In this document: positions 58,055-64,000 of the stretch, one piece after another | How the letters are laid out: each line of letters starts with the position of its first letter | Numbering within the stretch: the stretch's first letter is position 1 | From: CAVVAH01 sp963746175 | GTDB taxonomy: Bacteria; Actinomycetota; Actinomycetes; JACCUZ01 | Assembly (NCBI GenBank): GCA_963746175.1 | Contig: CAVVAH010000001.1 | Coordinates: 620,001-684,000 of the forward strand | DNA length: 64,000 nt | Direction of reading: 5' to 3' | The notes under the pieces: model-generated | What the model was told of the DNA's origin: nothing | The model's input: the letters and a program-made list of their open reading frames with translations, nothing else | The model's database searches: none | Program-made: the position numbers and the translations under genes

Positions 58055-59104
58055 TTAGCGGCGGTCCGGGGTGCGGGCCAGCGAGTTTTTCCCGGGCGTC
58101 CGGTTCGGCGGCAGCTGGACCTCGCCCGTCTCGTAGCCCGGCCCGGGCTTGACCTCGGGCGTCGCCGGCCGCTGGGTCGCGCGCGCCTCGGTGATCTCCC
58201 GCCGCGGCCAGACCGTCTCGACGGCGGCGTTCAGCGCCGCCCCGATGAGCACCGCGATGGAGATGACGTAGAGCCAGATGAGCAGCACGATCGGGGTCGC
58301 GAGCGGGCCGTAGATCGACGTGCCGCCGACGCTCTTCTCGATGACCCAGCGGACCACGAAGCTGCCGGCGAACCAGATGACGATCGTCAGAACCGAGCCG
58401 GGGATGTCGCGCCACCACGGCGTCCGTACCGGGACGCTCACGTGGTACAGCGACGTGAGTGACACCACGCAGAGCAGGGTCGCCACCGGCCAGTAGAGCG
58501 AGTTGAGGAAGACGACCTGGTCCGGGAGGACCTTCCCCAGCAGCGTCGGCCCGGCCAGCACGAGCGGGATCACCACGATGCCGACGAGCAGCACGACGAT
58601 GTACAGGGTGAACGACAGCACGCGGGTGCGGACGATGCCGCGCACGCCGCCGAGCCCGTACATGATCGAGCAGGTGTCGATGAAGACGTTGAGCGCCCGG
58701 GAGCCGGACCACAACGCGATGATGAAGCCGATCGACACCAGGTCGAACCGGTGCGGCGCGAGGACGTCGCGCAGCGTCTTCTCGATGACGTCGGTGACGA
58801 CCTCGGAGGTGAAGATGTCGCGGGAACCGTCGAGGAGCCGGTTGCGCACCTCGGCGACGACGCCCTCGCCGATCCACTTGCCGACGTAGCCGATCGAGCC
58901 GACCAGCCCGAGGATCAACGGTGGCAGCGAGAGCAGGGCGAAGAAGCCGGCCTCGGCGGCCAGCCCGGTGACGCGGTAGCGGAAGCAGACCTTGGTGGTC
59001 TCCTTCGTCAGGCGCCAGGTGACGTCACGGACCCCGGTCCAGCCCGCGGCGACCGGTTCGCGATCGGAACCGGCCTGCTCGATGCGTTCGGTCCCCGCGG
59101 CCAC
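58055..59104 (-). CDS. YihY/virulence factor BrkB-family membrane protein
   Basis: About 349 aa with six membrane helices: AEAGFFALLSLPPLILGLVG, FDLVSIGFIIALWSGSRALN, FTLYIVVLLVGIVVIPLVLA, YWPVATLLCVVSLTSLYHVS, GSVLTIVIWFAGSFVVRWVI, TPIVLLIWLYVISIAVLIGA; family motif YRVTGLAAEAGFFALLSLPP. The C-terminal tail is cytosolic and charged. Function not established. GTG 59104 lies 6 nt after TACCGT on the minus strand, a probable leaderless start. Confidence 0.88.
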   Translation of the reverse strand: MAAGTERIEQAGSDREPVAAGWTGVRDVTWRLTKETTKVCFRYRVTGLAAEAGFFALLSLPPLILGLVGSIGYVGKWIGEGVVAEVRNRLLDGSRDIFTSEVVTDVIEKTLRDVLAPHRFDLVSIGFIIALWSGSRALNVFIDTCSIMYGLGGVRGIVRTRVLSFTLYIVVLLVGIVVIPLVLAGPTLLGKVLPDQVVFLNSLYWPVATLLCVVSLTSLYHVSVPVRTPWWRDIPGSVLTIVIWFAGSFVVRWVIEKSVGGTSIYGPLATPIVLLIWLYVISIAVLIGAALNAAVETVWPRREITEARATQRPATPEVKPGPGYETGEVQLPPNRTPGKNSLARTPDRR

Positions 59105-59109
59105 CTCTC

Positions 59110-59116
59110 TACGGTA
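59110..59116. promoter_or_regulatory. Symmetric two-way -10 element for yihY-like and acyl-CoA dehydrogenase genes
   Basis: TACGGTA reads as -10 TACGGT on the plus strand (ATG 59123 after 7 nt) and TACCGT on the minus strand (GTG 59104 after 6 nt). Both genes lack a Shine-Dalgarno sequence, so one symmetric box appears to serve two leaderless mRNAs in opposite directions. Confidence 0.6.
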
Positions 59117-59122
59117 GGCCAC

Positions 59123-60763
59123 ATGAGCGTGCCTTCCCCCTCGACGACGCACGAGGTGACCAACCAGGCTCCGCCGCTGGTCGGGCACGACGCCTTCGGC
59201 AGCGACCGGGCACTCCTCGAGGCGGTCGTCCGGTACGACGGCGGCGCGCACGTCGAGGGCCTGTCCGCCCTCGGCCGCCGCGCCGGGTCCGAGGAAGCCC
59301 AGCGGTGGGGCGTCGAGGCCAACGCGCACCCGCCGGTGCTCCGGACCCATGACCGCTACGGCCGGCGGGTCGACGAGGTCGACTTCCACCCGTCCTGGCA
59401 CGCGCTGATGACCGTGGCCGTCGAGGAGGGTCTGCACGGCGCCGCCTGGTCGGCCGGCGAGGCGGCCCACGTCCGCCGGTCCGCCGGCTTCGTCGTGTGG
59501 TCCCAGGTCGAGGCCGGGCACGGCTGCCCGGTGTCGATGACGTACGCCGCGGTGCCGGCCCTCCGGACAGACCCGGCCGTCGCCGCGGACTGGGTGCCCG
59601 GGCTGACGGCCCCGTCGTACGACCCGGGGCTGCGAGTGCCGGCCGGCAAGACCGGGCTGCTCGCCGGCATGGGCATGACCGAGAAGCAGGGCGGTTCCGA
59701 CGTCCGGGCCAACACGACCCGCGCCGAGCCGCTCGGCGCGGACGGCGCCTACGCGCTCACCGGCCACAAGTGGTTCTGCTCGGCGCCGATGTGCGACGTG
59801 TTCCTCGTGCTCGCGCAGGCGCCCGGGGGGCTCACCTGCTTCGTGGTGCCGCGGGTGCTGCCGGACGGCAGCCGCAACACGTTCCGGCTGCAGCGGCTCA
59901 AGGACAAGCTCGGCAACCGGTCGAACGCGTCGTCGGAGGTGGAGCTGGACCGCACCTGGGCCCGTCGCCTCGGCGAGGAGGGCCGCGGCGTCCGGACCAT
60001 CCTCGAGATGGTGGCGGCGACCCGGCTGGACTGCGTCCTCGGCTCGACCGCCCTGATGCGCCAGGCAGTCGCCCAGGCGACCCACCACGCCGCACACCGC
60101 AGCGCGTTCGGCGGCCTGCTCGCCGACAAGCCGCTGATGCAGAACGTCCTCGCCGACCTGGCCGTCGAGTCCGAGGCCGCGACCCAGCTGGGCCTCCGGC
60201 TGGCGCACGCCGTCGACGCCGGCGAGCACGACCTGCGCCGGCTGGGCGTCGCGATCGGCAAGTACTGGGTCTGCAAGCGGGCGCCCGCCGTGGTCGGCGA
60301 GGCACTGGAGTGCCTCGGGGGCAACGGCTACGTCGAGGACAGCGGCCTGCCGCTGCTCTACCGGGAGGCGCCGCTCAACTCCATCTGGGAGGGCTCCGGC
60401 AACGTCAACGCCCTCGACGTGCTGCGCGCGCTGTCCCGCGAGCCGGCCGCCGTCGAGGCGTTCCGGGCCGAGGTCGCCCTCGCCCGCGGCGCCGACCGCC
60501 GGCTGGACGCGGCCGCGGACCGGGTCGGCAAGGCCCTGGTCGAGGCGGACGAGGCGTCGGCCCGCCGCCTGGTGGAGTCGCTGGCACTCGTGCTGCAGGG
60601 CGCGCTGCTCGTGCGGCACGCGCCGGCAGCAGTTGCGGACGCGTTCTGCGCCTCCCGGCTGGCAGCCGACGGCGAGCCGCGCAGCGGTCTGGCGCTCGGG
60701 ACCCTCCCGCCGGGCCTGGACACCCGGGCCGTCGTCGAGCGGGCCACGCCGCAACCGGCCTGA
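59123..60763 (+). CDS. AidB-like acyl-CoA dehydrogenase
   Basis: 546 aa. Acyl-CoA dehydrogenase superfamily with the AidB-type N-terminal extension: LVGHDAFGSDRALLEAVVRY, then GMGMTEKQGGSDVRANTTRA, YALTGHKWFCSAPMCDVFLV, RLDCVLGSTALMRQAVAQAT, ECLGGNGYVEDSGLPLLYRE and NSIWEGSGNVNALDVLRAL. AidB proteins bind DNA and FAD and are induced on alkylation; whether this one has dehydrogenase activity is unknown. Frame intact. Leaderless start at ATG 59123. Confidence 0.9.
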   Translation: MSVPSPSTTHEVTNQAPPLVGHDAFGSDRALLEAVVRYDGGAHVEGLSALGRRAGSEEAQRWGVEANAHPPVLRTHDRYGRRVDEVDFHPSWHALMTVAVEEGLHGAAWSAGEAAHVRRSAGFVVWSQVEAGHGCPVSMTYAAVPALRTDPAVAADWVPGLTAPSYDPGLRVPAGKTGLLAGMGMTEKQGGSDVRANTTRAEPLGADGAYALTGHKWFCSAPMCDVFLVLAQAPGGLTCFVVPRVLPDGSRNTFRLQRLKDKLGNRSNASSEVELDRTWARRLGEEGRGVRTILEMVAATRLDCVLGSTALMRQAVAQATHHAAHRSAFGGLLADKPLMQNVLADLAVESEAATQLGLRLAHAVDAGEHDLRRLGVAIGKYWVCKRAPAVVGEALECLGGNGYVEDSGLPLLYREAPLNSIWEGSGNVNALDVLRALSREPAAVEAFRAEVALARGADRRLDAAADRVGKALVEADEASARRLVESLALVLQGALLVRHAPAAVADAFCASRLAADGEPRSGLALGTLPPGLDTRAVVERATPQPA

Positions 60764-60858
60764 GACACCCGGCCGGAGAGGCTGCGCCGACCTGTCACAG
60801 CGGTCCGGATGGTGGGACGGCGGAGGAACAATCCTGAGACGGGTGACACTCTGTTCAC

Positions 60859-60942
60859 ATGAACCGCACCGGTGCGCACCTCGTCGCACGGCTCCACGTC
60901 GACTTCGGTCACGTGTCGAGCGCGGTCTGTATGCGCGGCTGA
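60859..60942 (+). CDS. 27-aa cysteine-type leader peptide before sulfite reductase
   Basis: ATG 60859 encodes a peptide with core LVARLHVDFGHVSSAVC and a TGA at 60940. The R-x-HVD-x-x-x-x-SSA-x-C pattern is that of short actinobacterial leader peptides upstream of sulfur and cysteine genes. Translation probably senses Cys-tRNA and controls the sulfate operon by attenuation. It has no Shine-Dalgarno; a weak -10-like CACTCT lies 6 nt upstream. Confidence 0.75.
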   Translation: MNRTGAHLVARLHVDFGHVSSAVCMRG

Positions 60943-60958
60943 CCCCGCCGCCCTGTTC

Positions 60959-60981
60959 GTCGGCGCGCGGTCTCCGCCGAC
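60959..60981 (+). promoter_or_regulatory. Candidate attenuator hairpin
   Basis: GTCGGCG (60959-60965) and CGCCGAC (60975-60981) form a perfect 7-bp stem 17 nt after the leader stop and about 70 nt before the sulfite reductase ATG. Position suits an attenuator coupled to leader translation; alternatives are not resolved. Confidence 0.4.
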
Positions 60982-61052
60982 CCTGACCGTCCCGCGACGG
61001 CCGCCCACCGGCGTACGACCGTGTGCCTCCCACATCGGAGACACCGCTCGCC

Positions 61053-62726
61053 ATGGCTGTCACGCCACCCGCCGCACGCCGGTCCGCCCACAAGGGTCAG
61101 GGCCAGTGGGCGCTCGGGCACCTTGAGCCGCTGACGCCCAACGAGCGCGTCAAGAAGGACGACGACGGCCTGAACGTGCGGGCCCGGATCGAGAACATCT
61201 ACTCCAGGGCCGGTTTCGCCTCGATCGACCCTGCCGACCTGCGCGGCCGGATGCGGTGGTGGGGGCTCTACACCCAGCGCCGGCCGGGCATCGACGGAGG
61301 CAAGACCGCGGTGCTCGAGCCGCACGAGCTCGACGACGAGTACTTCATGCTGCGGGTCCGCATCGACGGCGGGCAGCTCAGCACCGAGCAGCTGCGCACC
61401 ATCGCGCAGGTCTCCAGCGAGTTCGCCCGCGACACGGCGGACGTCACCGACCGGCAGAACATCCAGCTGCACTGGATCCGGATCGAGGACGTCCCGGAGA
61501 TCTGGCGCCGGCTCGAGGACGCCGGGCTGTCGACCACGGAGGCCTGCGGCGACACCCCGCGGGTGATCCTCGGCTCCCCCGTCGCCGGCATCGCCGCGGA
61601 CGAGATCCTCGACGGCACCCCGGCCGTCGACGAGATCCAGCGGCGGTTCATCGGCTCGAAGGACTTCTCCAACCTGCCGCGCAAGTTCAAGACGGCGATC
61701 AGCGGCTCCCCGTTGCAGGACGTCGAGCACGAGGTGAACGACATCTCCTTCGTGGGCGTGGTGCACCCCGAGCACGGCCCGGGCTTCGACCTCTGGGTCG
61801 GCGGCGGCCTGTCGACGAACCCGATGCTCGCCCAGCGGCTCGGCGCGTGGGTACCGCTCCACGAGGTGGCCGACGTCTGGGCCGGCGTCGTCGGCGTGTT
61901 CCGCGACTACGGCTACCGCCGGCTGCGCACCCGCGCCCGGATCAAGTTCCTCGTGGCGGACTGGGGCGTCGAGAAGTTCCGCCAGGTGCTCGAGGACGAG
62001 TACCTCGGCCGTCGGCTCACCGACGGCCCGGCACCCCCGGTGCCGTACGGCGCGCGGGACCACATCGGCGTCCACCGCCAGAACGACGGCCGCTACTACG
62101 TCGGCCTTGCGCCGACCGTCGGCCGGGTGTCCGGCACCACGCTGTCGCGGCTCGCCGACGTGGCGGAGGCGCACGGCTCCACCCGGGTGCGGACCACGCC
62201 GCACCAGAAGATCGTCGTCCTCGACGTGCCGGCCGGCCGGGTCGACTCGCTCGTCGACGCGGCCGCCGGGCTGGGGATGCGGGCCCGGCCGAGCACCTTC
62301 CGGCGCAACACGATGGCCTGCACCGGCATCGAGTTCTGCAAGCTGGCCATCGTCGAGACCAAGGCCCGCGGCGCGAAGCTGGTCGACGAGCTCGAGCGGA
62401 GGCTGCCGGACCTCGACGACCCGATCACCATCAACGTCAACGGCTGCCCCAACTCGTGCGCCCGCATCCAGGTCGCCGACATCGGTCTCAAGGGCCAGCT
62501 GGTGCTGGACACCGACGGCAACCAGGTCGAGGGGTTCCAGGTGCACCTCGGCGGCGGCCTCGGACTCGATGCCGGCTTCGGCCGCAAGCTGCGTGGCCAC
62601 AAGGTGACGGCCGACGAGCTCCCCGACTACGTCGAGCGGGTCGTCCGGGCGTACGCCGACGGGCGGCACTCCGGCGAGCGGTTCGCGCAGTGGGTCGCCC
62701 GCGCCGACGAATCGGTCCTGCGATGA
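61053..62726 (+). CDS. Ferredoxin-dependent sulfite reductase (nitrite/sulfite reductase family)
   Basis: Reduces sulfite to sulfide with siroheme and a 4Fe-4S cluster. About 557 aa, two related halves: KGQGQWALGHLEPLTPNERV, DRQNIQLHWIRIEDVP, GSPVAGIAADEI, KFKTAISGSPLQDVEHEVND; cluster ligands in NTMACTGIEFCKLA and NVNGCPNSCAR. Matches actinobacterial SirA-type enzymes; a nitrite reductase is less likely given cysH next door. ATG 61053 is preferred over 61023. Its stop overlaps the next gene (ATGA). Confidence 0.92.
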   Translation: MAVTPPAARRSAHKGQGQWALGHLEPLTPNERVKKDDDGLNVRARIENIYSRAGFASIDPADLRGRMRWWGLYTQRRPGIDGGKTAVLEPHELDDEYFMLRVRIDGGQLSTEQLRTIAQVSSEFARDTADVTDRQNIQLHWIRIEDVPEIWRRLEDAGLSTTEACGDTPRVILGSPVAGIAADEILDGTPAVDEIQRRFIGSKDFSNLPRKFKTAISGSPLQDVEHEVNDISFVGVVHPEHGPGFDLWVGGGLSTNPMLAQRLGAWVPLHEVADVWAGVVGVFRDYGYRRLRTRARIKFLVADWGVEKFRQVLEDEYLGRRLTDGPAPPVPYGARDHIGVHRQNDGRYYVGLAPTVGRVSGTTLSRLADVAEAHGSTRVRTTPHQKIVVLDVPAGRVDSLVDAAAGLGMRARPSTFRRNTMACTGIEFCKLAIVETKARGAKLVDELERRLPDLDDPITINVNGCPNSCARIQVADIGLKGQLVLDTDGNQVEGFQVHLGGGLGLDAGFGRKLRGHKVTADELPDYVERVVRAYADGRHSGERFAQWVARADESVLR

Positions 62727-62869
62727 GCGATGCCAGAGCCGTGCCGTTCTACTGCCCCTTCTGCGGCGACGAGGACCTGCGTCCCCACGAAGACGTCCAC
62801 GGCGCCTGGCACTGCCGTTCCTGCACCCGTGTGTTCACCCTCAAGCTGGTCGGACTGGTGACGAAATGA
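62723..62869 (+). CDS. 48-aa zinc-ribbon-like protein between sulfite reductase and cysH
   Basis: MSDARAVPFYCPFCGDEDLR then HGAWHCRSCTRVFTLKLVG: two CxxC knuckles spaced 18 residues, a compact zinc ribbon. It overlaps both neighbours by ATGA (62723 and 62866), so it is tightly co-translated with them. Small proteins of this kind sit in the same place in other actinobacteria and are often mislabelled as insertion-element proteins. Role in sulfite or APS reduction is inference. Confidence 0.85.
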   Translation: MSDARAVPFYCPFCGDEDLRPHEDVHGAWHCRSCTRVFTLKLVGLVTK

Positions 62870-63621
62870 CCGCCGCACTCATCTCACCGATGCCGACGTT
62901 CGAGCCGGCCGAGTCGCTGGCGGAGCACCGTGAGGCGCTGGCACGCCGCGCCGCCTGGCGGCTCGAGGACGCCTCGCCGGAGACGATCATCCGCTGGGCG
63001 GTGCGCACCTTCGGTGCCCGCTTCGCGGTCACGTCGTCGATGGCCGACGCCGTGCTCATCGACCTCGTCGCGCACGCCGCACCGGGCACCGACGTGGTCT
63101 TCCTCGACACCGGCTACCACTTCCAGGAGACGCTCACGATGCGCGACGCGGTCGCGGCGACGTACCGCGGCCGGATCAACCTGATCACCGTCGAGCCCGA
63201 GCAGACGGTGCCCGAGCAGGACGCCGAGCACGGCCAGGACCTGTTTGCGACCAACCCGGACCGGTGCTGCTTCCTGCGCAAGGTGCTGCCGCTGGACCGG
63301 GCCCTGTCCGGGTACGACGCGTGGGCATCCGGGCTGCGGCGCGACGACTCGATCGCGCGGTCGCGCACCCAGGTGGTCGACTGGGACCGCCGCAACGGCA
63401 TGGTCAAGGTCAACCCCCTGGCGCGGTGGACCCAGGCCGACGTCGACTCCTACGTCCGGGAGTTCGACGTCCTCACCAACCCGCTGCTCGACGAGGGCTT
63501 CGCCTCGGTCGGCTGCTTCCCGTGCACCCGCCGGGTCGGCAGCGGGGACGACGCCCGGGCGGGCCGCTGGGCCGGTACCGGCAAGTCGGAGTGCGGCATC
63601 CACGTCGTCGCGCCGGCATGA
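62866..63621 (+). CDS. cysH: Adenylyl-sulfate (APS) reductase, CysH family
   Basis: Reduces APS (or PAPS) to sulfite. 251 aa. Cluster-binding cysteines in PDRCCFLRKVLPL and GCFPCTRRV mark the 4Fe-4S APS-reductase type; catalytic Cys in GKSECGIHV; binding loops FAVTSSMADAVLIDL and VFLDTGYHFQETL. ATG 62866 overlaps the 48-aa gene. Frame intact. Confidence 0.94.
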   Translation: MTAALISPMPTFEPAESLAEHREALARRAAWRLEDASPETIIRWAVRTFGARFAVTSSMADAVLIDLVAHAAPGTDVVFLDTGYHFQETLTMRDAVAATYRGRINLITVEPEQTVPEQDAEHGQDLFATNPDRCCFLRKVLPLDRALSGYDAWASGLRRDDSIARSRTQVVDWDRRNGMVKVNPLARWTQADVDSYVREFDVLTNPLLDEGFASVGCFPCTRRVGSGDDARAGRWAGTGKSECGIHVVAPA

Positions 63622-63631
63622 GGCGGACCCC

Positions 63632-64000
63632 GTGAACGCCGGCTACCCCCTGCTGCTGGACGTCGCCGGGCGCCGGGCCGTGGTCGTCGGCGGTGGCCCG
63701 GTCGCGGCCCGACGCGCACGGGGCCTGGTCGACGCGGGGGCCGAGGTCGTCCTGGTCAGCCCGTGGGTGTGCGAGGACGTGCGCGACCTCGTCGACGCCC
63801 GCCGGCTGGAGTGGGTGACCCGCGACTACACCGTGGGCGACCTGGACGGCGCGTGGCTGGTCCACACCGCCACCGGGGACCCGGCGACCGACGACCTGGT
63901 GGCCGCGCACGCCGCCGCCGCCCGCACCTGGTGCGTCCGCGCCGACGACGCGGAGCGCTCCAGCGCCTGGACGCCGGCCGTCGCCCGGTCCGGCGACGTC
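63632..64000 (+). CDS. Siroheme synthase N-terminal domain (precorrin-2 dehydrogenase), partial
   Basis: Runs off the right edge; 123 codons seen. NAD-binding Rossmann start YPLLLDVAGRRAVVVGGGPV followed by AARRARGLVDAGAEVVLVSP, then WLVHTATGDPATDDLVA. By family it oxidises precorrin-2 toward siroheme, the sulfite-reductase cofactor; in actinobacteria it is often fused to a uroporphyrinogen-III methyltransferase (CysG). GTG 63632, 10 bp after cysH. Confidence 0.88.
   Translation, partial: MNAGYPLLLDVAGRRAVVVGGGPVAARRARGLVDAGAEVVLVSPWVCEDVRDLVDARRLEWVTRDYTVGDLDGAWLVHTATGDPATDDLVAAHAAAARTWCVRADDAERSSAWTPAVARSGDV

Noticed and set aside
62723..62869. Insertion-sequence protein between sulfite reductase and cysH
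   Set aside because: It is a complete 48-aa zinc-ribbon gene with ATGA overlaps on both sides; there are no inverted repeats or transposase motifs.

Overview
This is a 64 kb piece of chromosome from a high-GC actinobacterium. Gene order and content say so: yajC-secD-secF-apt-relA, ruvC-ruvA-ruvB-yebC-pdxT-pdxS, the phosphatidylinositol-mannoside block pgsA-patA-pimA, thrS-HIT, hisS-aspS, an SsgB-type cell-division regulator, and many GTG starts and ATGA/GTGA stop-start overlaps. The SsgA-like protein points to a morphologically complex (sporulating or formerly sporulating) lineage; I cannot name a genus.

Layout. 1-30 kb is conserved core: aspS, hisS, a metallo-beta-lactamase-fold hydrolase, a membrane-anchored cyclophilin, a DUF349 protein, an acylating aldehyde dehydrogenase (mmsA) set into the block, relA, apt, secFD, yajC, ruvBAC, a small HTH gene plus a ClpC-N-domain gene, yebC, pdxT, pdxS, a DUF3048 lipoprotein, a LemA-like protein, a VOC protein, the PIM genes, an EF-G-like GTPase and a methyltransferase. 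30-35 kb carries HIT, thrS, MOSC and a secreted sugar dehydrogenase. 35.3-37.1 kb is a small island of orphan genes between a tRNA-like fragment and tRNA-Val(CAC). 37.1-47 kb holds a PGPGW membrane protein, ssgB-like, and the histidine-degradation genes hutH, hutU, hutI with pabB/pabC lodged inside the same strand run. 47.1-51 kb starts with tRNA Gly-Cys-Val and continues into a low-conservation region with small orphan genes, unusual hairpin repeats, an excisionase-like HTH and a lone Flp pilin. 51.2-60.8 kb has an ATP-dependent DNA ligase, a secreted degenerate M14-like protein, a flavin disulfide reductase, a histidine phosphatase, rsgA, a YihY membrane protein and an AidB-like acyl-CoA dehydrogenase. 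60.8-64 kb is assimilatory sulfate reduction: a cysteine-type leader peptide, sulfite reductase, a 48-aa zinc protein, cysH and the start of a siroheme synthase gene.

Two properties colour the whole window. First, many conserved genes are broken by single-base frameshifts, and every one I resolved at base level is repaired by removing one base; this looks like assembly error rather than gene decay, so broken genes are annotated over their full span. Second, intergenic DNA is structured: most separated convergent gene pairs have a hairpin or long palindrome between them, and at least a dozen genes have a TANNNT box 6-8 nt before the start codon with no Shine-Dalgarno sequence, i.e. probable leaderless mRNAs.

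The most distinctive local signals are the HTH/Clp-N operon whose promoter is covered by two identical GTCAAC-N4-GTTGAC palindromes, a 13-codon upstream ORF with an exceptional ribosome-binding site before rsgA, the cysteine leader peptide before sulfite reductase, the M14 pseudo-peptidase fused to an unassigned domain, and three GC-rich hairpins sharing a TCCGGGGGG loop.
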